From positions 20,924 through 84,923 of the forward strand of contig NZ_JABBJN010000027.1 of assembly GCF_012928505.1 (NCBI RefSeq): DNA of 64,000 bases, read 5' to 3'. Under the pieces are notes generated by a model. The model ran no database searches and was not told where the DNA came from. It worked only from the letters and a program-made list of their open reading frames with translations. The DNA is from Achromobacter sp. Bel. GTDB taxonomy: Bacteria > Pseudomonadota > Gammaproteobacteria > Burkholderiales > Burkholderiaceae_B. The position numbers and the translations under genes were made by a program. Shown in pieces: positions 52,168 through 60,434 of the stretch (its first letter is position 1; every line of letters begins with the position of its first letter).

Positions 52168-52962
52168 TCACAGGATGGAGCGGACGACGCCGCCGTCGAC
52201 GCGCAGCGCGGCGCCGTTGGTGGCCGAGGCTTGCGTAGAGCAGGTGTACACGACCATGTTGGCCACCTCTTCCACCGTGGCCAGGCGGCGCAGCAGCGAC
52301 GTCGGGCGGTGCTGGGCGATGAAGTCGCGTTCCATGTCGTCCTGGGACACGCCTTGTTCCTTGGCCATTTCGGCAAAGAAGTCGGCCACCCCTTCCGAGC
52401 GCGTCGGGCCGGGCAGCACCGCGTTGACCGTGACGCCGGTGCCGGCGGTCAGTTCGGCCAACCCGCGCGATACGCCCAGCAGGGCGGTCTTGCTGACGCC
52501 GTAGTGGATCATTTCAGCGGGAATCTGCACGCCGGATTCGCTCGAGATGAAAATAATTCGGCCCCAGTTCGCTGCCATCATGCGCGGCAGGTAGTAGCGC
52601 GACAGGCGGATGCCGCTCATGACGTTGGTGTCCATCATGGTCTGCCAGTCGTCGTCGGTGATTTCGGTGAAGGACTTGGGCGCGAAGAAGCCGGCGTTGT
52701 TGACCAGGATGTCCACGTCGGGATGGGCGGCGCAGACCGATGCCGCGCCGTCGGCGGTGGCCAGGTCTGCCTGCACGGTGCTTACGCGGGCAGACGGGAA
52801 TTTCCGGGTGATGGCTTGGGCGGCGAGGGCCAGCTTGTCGGCATTGCGGCCGTGCAGGACGACTTCGGCGCCGGCGTCGGCCAATCCAAGGGCGATGGCC
52901 AGTCCGATGCCGCCAGACGATCCGGTGACCAGGGCTTTCTTGCCGTTCAGTTCGATTTTCAT
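52168..52962 (-). CDS. Short-chain dehydrogenase/reductase (SDR)
   Basis: 264 residues. Classical SDR: cofactor motif TGSSGGIG (13-20), NNAG (88-91), catalytic Ser140/141, Tyr154 and Lys158 (YGVSK), and the C-terminal NGAALRVDGGVVRSIL. NAD(P)-dependent oxidation or reduction of an alcohol/ketone; substrate unknown. Divergent from the LysR gene, with a dyad between them. Probably in one operon with the quinone oxidoreductase-like gene. Confidence 0.9.
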   Translation of the reverse strand: MKIELNGKKALVTGSSGGIGLAIALGLADAGAEVVLHGRNADKLALAAQAITRKFPSARVSTVQADLATADGAASVCAAHPDVDILVNNAGFFAPKSFTEITDDDWQTMMDTNVMSGIRLSRYYLPRMMAANWGRIIFISSESGVQIPAEMIHYGVSKTALLGVSRGLAELTAGTGVTVNAVLPGPTRSEGVADFFAEMAKEQGVSQDDMERDFIAQHRPTSLLRRLATVEEVANMVVYTCSTQASATNGAALRVDGGVVRSIL

Positions 52963-53044
52963 ACGGTGACTCCAAAGGTGTCGGGGAACAGGTCCATGAT
53001 TACCCAGTCCGCAGCGATGAAAAACCGGCTAGCATCCGACTCAG

Positions 53045-53063
53045 TTTCAATAATTTTTTGAAA
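53045..53063. promoter_or_regulatory. Inverted repeat in the SDR/LysR divergent promoter
   Basis: TTTCAA, spacer TAATTTT, TTGAAA, 12 bases before the LysR start codon, in a locally AT-rich stretch. It has the form of a LysR-type autoregulatory site. Confidence 0.45.
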
Positions 53064-53074
53064 ATGAGGCGGTC

Positions 53075-53977
53075 ATGGTCCGGTTCGAGGACTTGAGGAT
53101 CTTCGTGGCAGCGGCAGATCACGGCAGCTTTTCCGCCGCTGCGCGCGAATTGGACTTGACGCCGGCCGTGGCCAGCGCCGCGCTCAAGCGGCTGGAATTG
53201 ACGCTTGAGACGCGCCTGTTCGTGCGCTCTACGCGCAGCCTGCGGCTGACGAGCGATGGGGAACGCTATCTGGAGTACGCCCGGTCGGCGATCTCCACGC
53301 TGGAAGCCGGCAAGAACGCGATGGCTCGCGACAAGACCGCGATTTCGGGCACCTTGTCGGTTTCCATCCCCTCGGACCTGGGGCGCCATGTGCTGTTGCC
53401 CTGGCTGGACGATTTCCAGCACCAGCATCCGCGCGTCAGCTTCCAGGTGCGCATCAGCGACCGGCTGGCGGATCTGTACCGCCAGCCGGTCGACATCGCC
53501 ATCCGCTACGGCACGCCGAACGATTCGGCGCTGGTGGCGCTGCCGCTGGCCGAGCACAACCATCGCGTCGTGTGCGCGTCGCCCGTCTATCTCGCGCGTC
53601 ATGGCGTGCCCCAGGCGCCCGCCGATTTGCGCCGCCACAATTGCCTGTCGTTCGTGCTGGGAGAAACCTTGCATGACCGTTGGACCTTTGAGCGCGAGGG
53701 CACCCGCACGACGGTGCCGGTCAAGGGCGACCGCGTAGGCGACGACGGCGACCTGGTGCGGCGTTGGGCGTTGGCCGGACACGGCGTGGCCTATAAGTCA
53801 CGCTACGACGTGCTGTCCGATCTGCGGGCGGGCAGGCTGGTCGAACTGCTGCCTGGCTACGTCACCGAGCCTTCTCCCTTGTACCTGCTGTGCGTGCATC
53901 GCATGCTGCTGTCGCCAGCCGTCAAACGCATGCGCGAATTCCTGCAGGAACGCTTCAGGCTCTTCGACGCGGGCTAG
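53075..53977 (+). CDS. LysR-family transcriptional regulator (probable SDR operon regulator)
   Basis: 300 residues. N-terminal winged helix (VRFEDLRIFVAAADHGSFSA, AARELDLTPAVASAALKRLE, LFVRSTRSLRLTSDGERYLE) and an effector domain like those of the CrgA/YafC-type LysR subgroup (SISIPSDLGRH-like ISGTLSVSIPSDLGRHVLLP). Divergent from the SDR/quinone oxidoreductase operon, as is usual for a LysR activator and its target. Effector unknown. Confidence 0.9.
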   Translation: MVRFEDLRIFVAAADHGSFSAAARELDLTPAVASAALKRLELTLETRLFVRSTRSLRLTSDGERYLEYARSAISTLEAGKNAMARDKTAISGTLSVSIPSDLGRHVLLPWLDDFQHQHPRVSFQVRISDRLADLYRQPVDIAIRYGTPNDSALVALPLAEHNHRVVCASPVYLARHGVPQAPADLRRHNCLSFVLGETLHDRWTFEREGTRTTVPVKGDRVGDDGDLVRRWALAGHGVAYKSRYDVLSDLRAGRLVELLPGYVTEPSPLYLLCVHRMLLSPAVKRMREFLQERFRLFDAG

Positions 53978-53989
53978 CGGCCGCTTCGT

Positions 53990-54511
53990 TCAATGCGCGG
54001 CGCGATGGTGCGCGCCGCCCGCCTGCTTATTCGCTGCTCGCGTGCGAGCGGCTTTCTTCGCCGCCGCTGACCGTCCCGCCGCACCCTTGGTGGCGGCCGC
54101 TTTCTTGGCGGCTGCCGAGCGGTCTGCCGCCGTGCGCCGGCTGGCGGTCTGGGTCGCTTGGCGCGACAGAGCGGCGCGCGACGCGGGCTTGGTACTTTCC
54201 TTTTTCAACGCGGCGGTGGTGGCGCGGGCGCGCGTGGCGGACTTGGCGTGCCCCTCTTTGACCGCACGGGTGTCCTGTTCAGCCTTGCGCTTGGTCGCCG
54301 CGCTGGCGCCTTTGGAAGCCGGCAACTTCACGCCGGCGCGGCGCGCCTCGGACAGTCCGATCGCGATGGCCTGCTTGGTGGACCGCACGCCGTGCTTGCC
54401 TTCGCGGACGTGGTCGATTTGTTCGCGCACGAATTCTCCGGCCTGGGTCGATGCCGACTTGCCTTGGCGTTTGTCGCGCTTGGCGCGTTCCAGGGTTTTT
54501 CGTTCAGGCAT
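53990..54511 (-). CDS. DUF6496 protein with lysine/alanine-rich histone H1-like tail
   Basis: 173 residues. A short N-terminal domain (MPERKTLERAKRDKRQGKSA, STQAGEFVREQIDHVREGKH, STKQAIAIGLSEARRAGVKL) is the DUF6496 pattern. The last 100 residues are Ala/Lys/Arg/Thr-rich (SAAAKKAAATKGAAGRSAAA), like bacterial histone H1-like tails, and highly basic. It probably binds nucleic acid; role unknown. Confidence 0.82.
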   Translation of the reverse strand: MPERKTLERAKRDKRQGKSASTQAGEFVREQIDHVREGKHGVRSTKQAIAIGLSEARRAGVKLPASKGASAATKRKAEQDTRAVKEGHAKSATRARATTAALKKESTKPASRAALSRQATQTASRRTAADRSAAAKKAAATKGAAGRSAAAKKAARTRAANKQAGGAHHRAAH

Positions 54512-54695
54512 GGTGCTCTCCTAGCTGGGTTGCGGGAGGGGGTTGCGTCGCCTGTCGAGACCGGGCGACGGAACTCGTAACACCACTCTATCGCTGCGGA
54601 GGTATCCTGTGTGTTCGAATGGATTGCCGGTCGTAAGCGCCGGAAAGGCGCTCGGGCCGACGATTGAAGACTCACATCGTTAGCGGAGACGAGCT

Positions 54696-54911
54696 ATGTC
54701 GAATCATGTCTACAAGCAAATCGAACTGGTGGGCTCTTCCACCAAGTCCACCGATGATGCAATCGCCAAAGCCATCGAGCGCGCCTCGGAGACGCTGCGC
54801 AACCTGGATTGGTTCGAAGTGACCGAAGTGCGAGGCCACATCAAGGACGGCAAGGTGGCGCATTGGCAGGTCGGGTTGAAGATCGGCATGCGGCTGGAAG
54901 GGAATGAGTGA
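54696..54911 (+). CDS. Dodecin family flavin-binding protein
   Basis: 71 residues, usual dodecin length. VYKQIELVGSSTKSTDDAIA, KAIERASETLRNLDWFEVTE, RGHIKDGKVAHWQVGLKIGM. The Trp in NLDWFEV is the one that sandwiches flavin in dodecamers. Binds and buffers FMN/FAD or CoA. It precedes the repeat block at 54940. Confidence 0.92.
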   Translation: MSNHVYKQIELVGSSTKSTDDAIAKAIERASETLRNLDWFEVTEVRGHIKDGKVAHWQVGLKIGMRLEGNE

Positions 54912-54939
54912 TGCACGTGCTGCGTCTTTTTTGAGCAGC

Positions 54940-55505
54940 CCTTCCAAGTGACTGTCGGATAAGGACTTTTCAGGCTTGTTATCCGACTGTTCATAGGCTT
55001 GTCCACATTCGATGGGGACAAGCCTGTCTGCTTATCCCCATTGCTTGGCAAGGGTTCGGGCCGTCGCGTTTCACACGCCTGGCTGAGCGTTTCTTGCCCG
55101 CTTGTTCCAAGTCCTTGCTGCATAAGGGGATTTGGCGACTACCCGCACACTGTCCTCAGGCTTATCCACATTTGACGGGGACAACCTGGGCGGCAAATCC
55201 TGCATCTGGGCCTTTCTTGACCACCCCTTGCAGGGCATTGATATCGCAAGGGATTTCGGACCTGCCCTCAAGCTGTCCTCATGCTTTTCCACAGAATGCT
55301 GGGACAAATCCCCATGCGATCCTGATGCCGATAAAGGCCTGGACAAACATCCAGCCTTTTCGGGGATAAAGCCGCCCAAACTCATCCAAAAGGATGATTG
55401 GGCATTGTTTGATCACCCCATGCAAGTGCTTGGCAGGACAGGGGATTTCCGGTCTACCCCAAAGCTGTCCTCAACGTTCTCCACAGTTGGCGGGGATAAG
55501 TATTG
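54940..55505. repeat. Degenerate tandem repeat block with DnaA-box-like nonamers; no gene
   Basis: About four decayed copies of a unit reading GGGGATTT...CTGTCCTCA...TTATCCACA...GGGGACAA. DnaA-box-like nonamers occur once per copy: TTGTCCACA 54999, TTATCCACA 55162 (exact consensus), TTTTCCACA 55285, TTCTCCACA 55477. Two copies also share ACCCCxTGCA and AGGGGATTTCxGG. Open frames on the minus strand (repeated SPSNVDKP) merely mirror the repeat. No coding gene is supported over these 560 bases. Confidence 0.7.
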
Positions 55506-55513
55506 AGCTGGCG

Positions 55514-55657
55514 TCATGCCGCAGGGCGGCGACGCCGGCGACGCGACAGCTCACGCCGCTTCTTTTGGTCGGCCTTTGCGATATTGTTGGCGACGAATAG
55601 GCCGAAGCCGACCACGGCGGCGAAGTAGCCAAACATGACGACGGTTCCGAATTCCAT
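55514..55657 (-). CDS. Small single-helix membrane protein
   Basis: 47 residues: MEFGTVVMFGYFAAVVGFGL and FVANNIAKADQKKRRELSRR, i.e. one transmembrane helix and a strongly basic tail. The ribosome site AAGGAGGG stands just before the ATG at 55657. It overlaps the 3' end of the larger membrane-protein frame in another frame. Too short to be assigned; resembles small CcoQ-like or YnhF-like helices in size only. Confidence 0.6.
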   Translation of the reverse strand: MEFGTVVMFGYFAAVVGFGLFVANNIAKADQKKRRELSRRRRRRPAA

Positions 55658-56021
55658 ACAACCCTCCTTGTCGCCTGACGCCGCGGCGTCGGGGGTAGCA
55701 ATAGCTAGCCAGCGCCAGCGTCAGCAACAGCACCACTATCAGTGCGACCAATTTCAAATACCACGCCCATGCCGCTTGATCCGCGGGAGTCTCGAATGCG
55801 ATAGAGGCGGCCCCCACGCTGCTTGCGATCGCAGTGCCAGCAAAGAACTGCGCAAACGCATCCCGTTGCTTGCCCCTTGGTTTGGTGAGCGCCAGCAGAA
55901 GCGGAGCCCACAGATCGCGCGCCAGTATCCGCGCTTGCCGTCGGGCAGGCGGGTGATGCCACAAGGCCAGCAGCCACATCATTGCCAATGGGCTGAGAAT
56001 CAAGAGCGGGATGAACATCAC
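55551..56021 (-). CDS. Uncharacterised membrane protein
   Basis: 156 residues. Two or three hydrophobic segments (MMFIPLLILSPLAMMWLLAL; AFAQFFAGTAIASSVGAASI; YLKLVALIVVLLLTLALASY). The last 40 residues are Arg-rich and read through the small gene that overlaps at 55514-55657, so the natural C-terminus may be shorter or frameshifted. GGAG precedes the ATG at 56021. Function unknown. Confidence 0.55.
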   Translation of the reverse strand: MMFIPLLILSPLAMMWLLALWHHPPARRQARILARDLWAPLLLALTKPRGKQRDAFAQFFAGTAIASSVGAASIAFETPADQAAWAWYLKLVALIVVLLLTLALASYCYPRRRGVRRQGGLYGIRNRRHVWLLRRRGRLRPIRRQQYRKGRPKEAA

Positions 56022-56115
56022 TTCTCCAGCGAAACGCAGGGCAAGTCACGGGACTTCAGCATGATAGTCAGCCGGGGCCTGGAGTACCTGAGGAAGAGTG
56101 ACGAATCCGTCCTAT

Positions 56116-56148
56116 AAAAAAAAAGCCCCCCGACGCATCGGGGGGCTT
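56116..56148 (-). terminator. Strong terminator of the FMN reductase gene
   Basis: Eleven-pair stem AAGCCCCCCGA, loop CGCA, TCGGGGGGCTT; on the minus strand the stem is followed by a run of nine T (56124-56116). Confidence 0.8.
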
Positions 56149-56216
56149 GATCGCCCGGAGGTAGATCGGGCGATCGGCGCCGGCTGGGACAGGGCCCTGG
56201 CCGGCAACGGCGGCGA

Positions 56217-56771
56217 TCAACTGTTCAGCTTCTTGACCCAATCCACATAGCGGTCAATCCAGCCTTGCAGGAATTTGCGCGTGCCTTCGTTGGTGATGGT
56301 GAACTGGTCGTCGACCAGGCCTTCCGAATATTGCAGGAAGACTTCGGGCGTGGTCAGCGCATTGGCGCCTTCGGCGGCCAGGATATTGCGCAGGTGCTGC
56401 TGCATCATCGCGGTGCCCGCGGCGCTGGGCGATGCGCCGACGATGCCGACGGCCTTGCCGGGCCACGAATTCTGGCCCCACGGGCGCGAGCCCCAGTCGA
56501 TCGCGTTCTTGATGGCGGCAGGCAGCGAACGGTTGTGCTCGGGCGAGACGAACAAGATGCCTTGCGCGTCGGCGATCTGCTGCTTGAGCTTGGCGGCCGG
56601 CGGCGGCAGGTTGTTCTCGTTGTCCTGGTTGTAGAGCGGGATGTCGCCCAGGCTCACGTACTCGAACTTGAAATCGGCGGGAACCAGCTTTTCCAGCGCT
56701 CGGGCCAGTCGCAGATTGATGGAGGCGGCGCGCAGGCTTCCGACGAAAACAGCAATCTTGTAGGTGCTCAT
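56217..56771 (-). CDS. NADPH-dependent FMN reductase (ChrR/YieF-like flavoprotein)
   Basis: 184 residues. Flavodoxin-like fold: KIAVFVGSLRAASINLRLAR (FMN phosphate loop GSLRAASINL), LYNQDNE, ILFVSPEHNRSLPAAIKNAI with the P-E-x-N-x-S/G motif, and SRPWGQNSWPGKAVGIVGAS. Two-electron reduction of quinones, chromate or azo compounds by NADPH. Stands alone with a strong terminator. Confidence 0.9.
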   Translation of the reverse strand: MSTYKIAVFVGSLRAASINLRLARALEKLVPADFKFEYVSLGDIPLYNQDNENNLPPPAAKLKQQIADAQGILFVSPEHNRSLPAAIKNAIDWGSRPWGQNSWPGKAVGIVGASPSAAGTAMMQQHLRNILAAEGANALTTPEVFLQYSEGLVDDQFTITNEGTRKFLQGWIDRYVDWVKKLNS

Positions 56772-56897
56772 GAGGCGAGTGCTCCAACGGGAAATGGAAT
56801 GCCCAGTGTAGACCTGGACAGCGGCCTGCTCAATGCCGATTCCGAATATCGTTATCGCGTGCAGGCCTGTCGAGTATGGCCCCCTGTAGTGACCACC

Positions 56898-57272
56898 CTA
56901 TGTCATCAGACTGACGTGCGCGGACACTACGCGCCAACCCGCAGGGGTGCGCATCCACGTCTGGCTTTGGCGACCGATGCGCTCGCTGCCGTCGCGCTGG
57001 AACTCCAGGTTGGCGGTGGCGAAGTCAGTGCCATAGGTGGTGATTGCCGTGCGCAGCACGCGGCGGGCAAGGCCCTGCGGCGAGCGCCCGGCCCGGAATG
57101 CGCGGATCGCGTCGTAGCCATACAGGTTTTCGCCTGCGCCGTAACGCAAGGTGTGCGGGCTATCCCAAAAGAGGGTGTCCAGCACCTCCACCTGGTTGTT
57201 GACCAGGGCGGTCTCGTAGCGCTCGAACGCGGCGGTCACTTCGGCTACAACGTCGGGCAGGTTGATTTCCAT
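56898..57272 (-). CDS. AtzH/HpxZ-like (DUF3225) NTF2-fold protein
   Basis: 124 residues. [72 protein letters not shown] is the DUF3225 pattern. Members are AtzH, a dicarboxyurea amidohydrolase-associated protein of cyanurate breakdown, and HpxZ of oxalurate breakdown. It lies about 1.5 kb from the AtzE/AtzG-like genes, separated by a gene in opposite orientation, so it may act in the same pathway. Substrate not known. Confidence 0.8.
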   Translation of the reverse strand: MEINLPDVVAEVTAAFERYETALVNNQVEVLDTLFWDSPHTLRYGAGENLYGYDAIRAFRAGRSPQGLARRVLRTAITTYGTDFATANLEFQRDGSERIGRQSQTWMRTPAGWRVVSAHVSLMT

Positions 57273-57481
57273 GCGTCTTCTCTATATGCACCGTTCTGGT
57301 GCGAGTTTTAGGGTAATCACCAATATGGTGTCTGGTGCGGTGCGTCAATTCTCCGTGCTGGCGCCCGCAACGCCATTCGCCCCGGGGGATTGTTGCGCCG
57401 CAAGGCTGGCATGCCGCTTGCTAGGGTTAACACTGCATTCGCATGACATAACACGCTGCACCGCTGCCCAGGAGTACCGCC

Positions 57482-58024
57482 ATGTCCAGTTCCGCCCTTT
57501 CCGCCCCGGTCACCATGCTGGTTACCCGGCACATCGCGCCCGAACGCTACAGCGATTTCCTGTCCTGGATGCGCCAGGGCGAAATCCTCGCGGCGGGGTT
57601 TCCGGGCTTTCTCGGGTCGGGCGTGCTGCAGCCGCCCGAAGGCGGCGACCAATATCAGATCGTGCTCCGCTTTACCGATGCGGCCAGCCTGAACCGCTGG
57701 GAAAAATCCTTGCCGCGCCGGATGTGGCTGGAACGCGGGGCGACGCTGGTGCGCGCCAGCCACGAGCACCGAGTCAGCGGCACCGACGGCTGGTTTGCGC
57801 CCAAGGCCGCCAGCGCGCCGCCGCGCTGGAAGCAGGCGGTCAGCATCTGGCTGGCCTACTTTCCGGTCCTGCTGGTGTTCTCGATACTGGTCAGCGAGCA
57901 CTTGACCATCCTGCCGATATTCTGGCGCGTGTTGATCACCAGCGTGATCCTGACGCCCATCATGGTGTTTGTCTGCATCCCCGTCATCACGCGCGTGCTG
58001 CAGCGCTGGCTGCGGGCGGGTTGA
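57482..58024 (+). CDS. ABM-like domain fused to two membrane helices
   Basis: 180 residues. N-terminal antibiotic-biosynthesis-monooxygenase-type domain (VTMLVTRHIAPERYSDFLSW, MRQGEILAAGFPGFLGSGVL, QYQIVLRFTDAASLNRWEKS) followed by a cytoplasm/membrane linker and two helices (WLAYFPVLLVFSILVSEHL, ITSVILTPIMVFVCIPVITR). The two-helix tail is found in a group of proteobacterial ABM proteins of unknown function. Convergent with the GntR regulator gene. Confidence 0.8.
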   Translation: MSSSALSAPVTMLVTRHIAPERYSDFLSWMRQGEILAAGFPGFLGSGVLQPPEGGDQYQIVLRFTDAASLNRWEKSLPRRMWLERGATLVRASHEHRVSGTDGWFAPKAASAPPRWKQAVSIWLAYFPVLLVFSILVSEHLTILPIFWRVLITSVILTPIMVFVCIPVITRVLQRWLRAG

Positions 58025-58043
58025 AGACCGTCCTGGACCGCGC

Positions 58044-58751
58044 CTAGGCCGCCTTGGCGCGGCGCGTGGAGTACAGGCGATGCAGCGTGATCTTGCGCAC
58101 GGCCGTCTGGCTATCCTGGATGTGGGATTGGAGCAGCCGGGCGGCGTCGGGCGCGTCGCGAGCCAGCAGCGCGCGCAGGATTGCGCCATGTTCCTCGTAG
58201 GTCGTGCCGACGCGATCGGGCAAGGTGAAATCCAGCCGCCGCACGATGCGGATGCGTTCGGTGGCGGCGCGGTGCACGCGCGATATCTCGGGATTGCCGG
58301 CCGCGGCCACCAAGTCGATGTGGAAGCGTTCATCCAGGTCGGCCAGCCACTCGCAGTCGCTGGAACGTTCGCTCTCGTCCACCAGCCAGATGTCCGCCAG
58401 CGCATGCAACGCACGCAGGGGGTCAGGCGCCTGGCCCGGCGTGCACAGCGCATGCACGGCCGCGATTTCCAGCACGCTGCGCAATTCATAGAAGTGGTCC
58501 AGCGTATTGAAGTCCAGCGGCTTGACCAGCCACCCGTTGCGCTGCCGCACCTCAAGATAGCCTTCGCGCTCCAGCCGGAACAGCGCTTCGCGCACGGGCG
58601 TGCGGCTGACTTGCAAGCGGTCCGCGATCTCGGTTTCTGTGAAGCGGTCGCCCGGGGCAAGCCGAAAATCCAGAATGTCCCGTTTCAGCGACCCGTAGGC
58701 CGTGTCGGCCAGCGTGCGTGGCATGTCGATGGCAGTGAAAGCGGTTTCCAT
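58044..58751 (-). CDS. GntR-family (FadR subfamily) transcriptional regulator
   Basis: 235 residues. Winged helix (TAYGSLKRDILDFRLAPGDR, TETEIADRLQVSRTPVREAL, LEREGYLEVRQRNGWLVKPL) and an all-helical FCD ligand-binding domain at about 85-215 (VLEIAAVHALC, DLDERFHIDLVAAAGN with metal-type His/Asp). It is the last gene of the AtzE/AtzG/ABC operon on the same strand, 36 bases after the amidase, and is thus likely an autoregulator responding to the pathway substrate. A candidate operator lies at 63108. Confidence 0.88.
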   Translation of the reverse strand: METAFTAIDMPRTLADTAYGSLKRDILDFRLAPGDRFTETEIADRLQVSRTPVREALFRLEREGYLEVRQRNGWLVKPLDFNTLDHFYELRSVLEIAAVHALCTPGQAPDPLRALHALADIWLVDESERSSDCEWLADLDERFHIDLVAAAGNPEISRVHRAATERIRIVRRLDFTLPDRVGTTYEEHGAILRALLARDAPDAARLLQSHIQDSQTAVRKITLHRLYSTRRAKAA

Positions 58752-58787
58752 AGCGTTGCCTTGAAAGGGAATCGGGAAAGGGGCGGT

Positions 58788-60176
58788 TCAGGGCGTGCGG
58801 ACCCGCGACACGCCGGCCTGCTCCAGCGCATAGGCGGCGCCCAGGCAGTCGGCTTCGCGCCAGGGCGCGCCGATCAATTGCACGCCTAGCGGCAGATGTC
58901 CGTCCTGCTCGGTTTCAGGCCACGTGGGCGCCGTGCAGACCGGCAGGCCGATGCACGAGATCGGTTGCGTCAAGAGGCCCATGCTGGCGCGTGCCGGCAA
59001 AGACTTGCCCGCCAGCGTCAACCAGTCGGTCCCGACTGTGGTGGCGGAAACGGGCGTGGCGGGCGCGATCAGCACGTCATATTGATCGAACAGGGCCAGC
59101 GCTTCGCGATAGACGCGATGGCGCACGCGTTGCGCCTGCTGCACCCAGGCGGCGGGCACCAGGCTGCCTGCGACCAGGCGGTCACGGGAATGCGGTTCGT
59201 AATAGTCGTAGTGCGTGACAAGCCGGCGGCGATGCAGCGCACCGCCTTCGGCCGCGGTAATGATGAAGGCGGCGGCGCGAGCCTGCGCCGCGCCGGCCAG
59301 TTCGACCACGGCGGTGGCACCCAGCGCGTGCGCCGCGATATCGACGGCGCGGCGCGCCTGCGGGCCGGCCCATTGCGCGAAGTAGCCACCCAGCACCGCG
59401 ACGCGCAAGGTGCGCACGTCGGGGCCCAGCGCAGGCAGGACAGGATCGGCGGCGTGTTGCGCACAGGCGGCGTCATCGGCGTCCGGACCTTGCAACGCGT
59501 CGTAGGCCGCGGCCAGGTCGGTAACGCTGGCCGCGAATGGCCCCAGATGGTCCAGGCTACCCACAAAGGGGAAGGACCCCGTGCGCGGCAGGCGGCCCAA
59601 GGTGGGCTTCAGGCCGAAGATGCCGCATAGCGAAGCCGGCACGCGGATGGATCCGTTGGTGTCCGACCCCAAGGTCAGCGGCACCAGACCGCCCGCCACG
59701 GCCGCGGCGCTGCCCCCGGATGAGCCACCCGCGATGCGGGTGGTGTCATGCGGGTTGCGGCATGCGCCGTAGTGGGTGTTTTCGGTGGTGAAGCCGTAGG
59801 CGTGTTCGTCCATGTTCAGCGCCCCGACCAGCACCGCACCTGCGTCGCGCATGCGGGCCACCAGCCGCGCGTCTTGCCGGGCCGGCGCGTTGGACGCGTT
59901 GACCCGGCCGCCCGCCAGCGTCACTTTGTCGGCGATGTCGAACAGGTTCTTCACCGCGTAAGGTACGCCAGCCAGCGGCGGCAACGGTTCGCCGCGGGCG
60001 CGGCGCGCATCAATGGCGGCCGCCTCCTGCCGCGCGCGCGCCTCGGTGATCGCGGTAAAGCAGTTGTAGCGAGGATCGTGTTCGCGAATGCGCGCGAGCG
60101 TGGCGTCCAGCACCGCCACGGCGCTGCGCTCGCCGCTGGCGACTTGCCGGGCGATGTCTGCGGCGGGGCCGGTCAC
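58788..60176 (-). CDS. AtzE-like amidase (amidase-signature family)
   Basis: 462 residues, normal length. Amidase-signature enzyme with Lys76 (GVPYAVKNLFD), the GGSSGGSAAA block (Ser152/153) and nucleophile Ser175 in DTNGSIRVPASL. Closest pattern is AtzE (1-carboxybiuret hydrolase) and its GatA-like relatives, which need a small AtzG/GatC-like partner; that partner is encoded just upstream with a four-base overlap. Substrate in this organism is unknown, probably a carboxyamide or ureido acid taken up by the ABC importer. Confidence 0.88.
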   Translation of the reverse strand: MTGPAADIARQVASGERSAVAVLDATLARIREHDPRYNCFTAITEARARQEAAAIDARRARGEPLPPLAGVPYAVKNLFDIADKVTLAGGRVNASNAPARQDARLVARMRDAGAVLVGALNMDEHAYGFTTENTHYGACRNPHDTTRIAGGSSGGSAAAVAGGLVPLTLGSDTNGSIRVPASLCGIFGLKPTLGRLPRTGSFPFVGSLDHLGPFAASVTDLAAAYDALQGPDADDAACAQHAADPVLPALGPDVRTLRVAVLGGYFAQWAGPQARRAVDIAAHALGATAVVELAGAAQARAAAFIITAAEGGALHRRRLVTHYDYYEPHSRDRLVAGSLVPAAWVQQAQRVRHRVYREALALFDQYDVLIAPATPVSATTVGTDWLTLAGKSLPARASMGLLTQPISCIGLPVCTAPTWPETEQDGHLPLGVQLIGAPWREADCLGAAYALEQAGVSRVRTP

Positions 60177-60355
60177 GGGCGGAACACCGAAGCCGATTCC
60201 AGCTCCACCGGCAGCGCTTCGTCGACGAAGCTGGCCGCGATGTCGTGGATGCGCGAGAACTGCTGTACGACCTCGGCCGTGGTGGCTTCGCGCAAGGCAT
60301 ACCCCGACAGCGCCAAGGCGCTGCGCACATATTGGTCGATGGTTTCCTGGGTCAT
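60173..60355 (-). CDS. AtzG-like (DUF4089) small subunit of the amidase
   Basis: 60 residues. QETIDQYVRSALALSGYALR, EATTAEVVQQFSRIHDIAAS is the DUF4089/GatC-like helical pattern of AtzG, which binds and stabilises AtzE. Overlaps atzE-like gene by four bases. I use the ATG at 60355, with GGAGAG upstream; the in-frame GTG at 60406 lies inside the tandem repeat and gives an unconserved stub. Confidence 0.82.
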   Translation of the reverse strand: MTQETIDQYVRSALALSGYALREATTAEVVQQFSRIHDIAASFVDEALPVELESASVFRP

Positions 60356-60396
60356 GGCGGACTCTCCCGGTGGACTGGATGGTGACTGGCTTGCTG

Positions 60397-60434
60397 ACTT
60401 GCGCACGTTTACTTGCGCATGTTTACTTGCGCAC
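60397..60434 (-). repeat. 14-base tandem repeat (2.7 copies) at the ATPase gene end
   Basis: Plus-strand copies ACTTGCGCACGTTT (60397-60410), ACTTGCGCATGTTT (60411-60424) and ACTTGCGCAC (60425-60434). On the coding strand each copy reads (G/A)TGCGCAAGTAA-like, so the ATPase stop codon context V-R-K-stop is repeated as M-R-K-stop. Probable slippage duplication. Confidence 0.75.

Noticed and set aside
54710..55385. Minus-strand frames with repeated SPSNVDKP-type segments
   Set aside because: They follow the degenerate DNA repeat and lie partly antisense to dodecin; no ribosome sites or known domain.
54940..55505. Chromosomal replication origin (because of DnaA-box-like sites)
   Set aside because: No dnaA, dnaN, gidA or AT-rich unwinding region nearby and only one nonamer is exact; reported as a repeat block instead.
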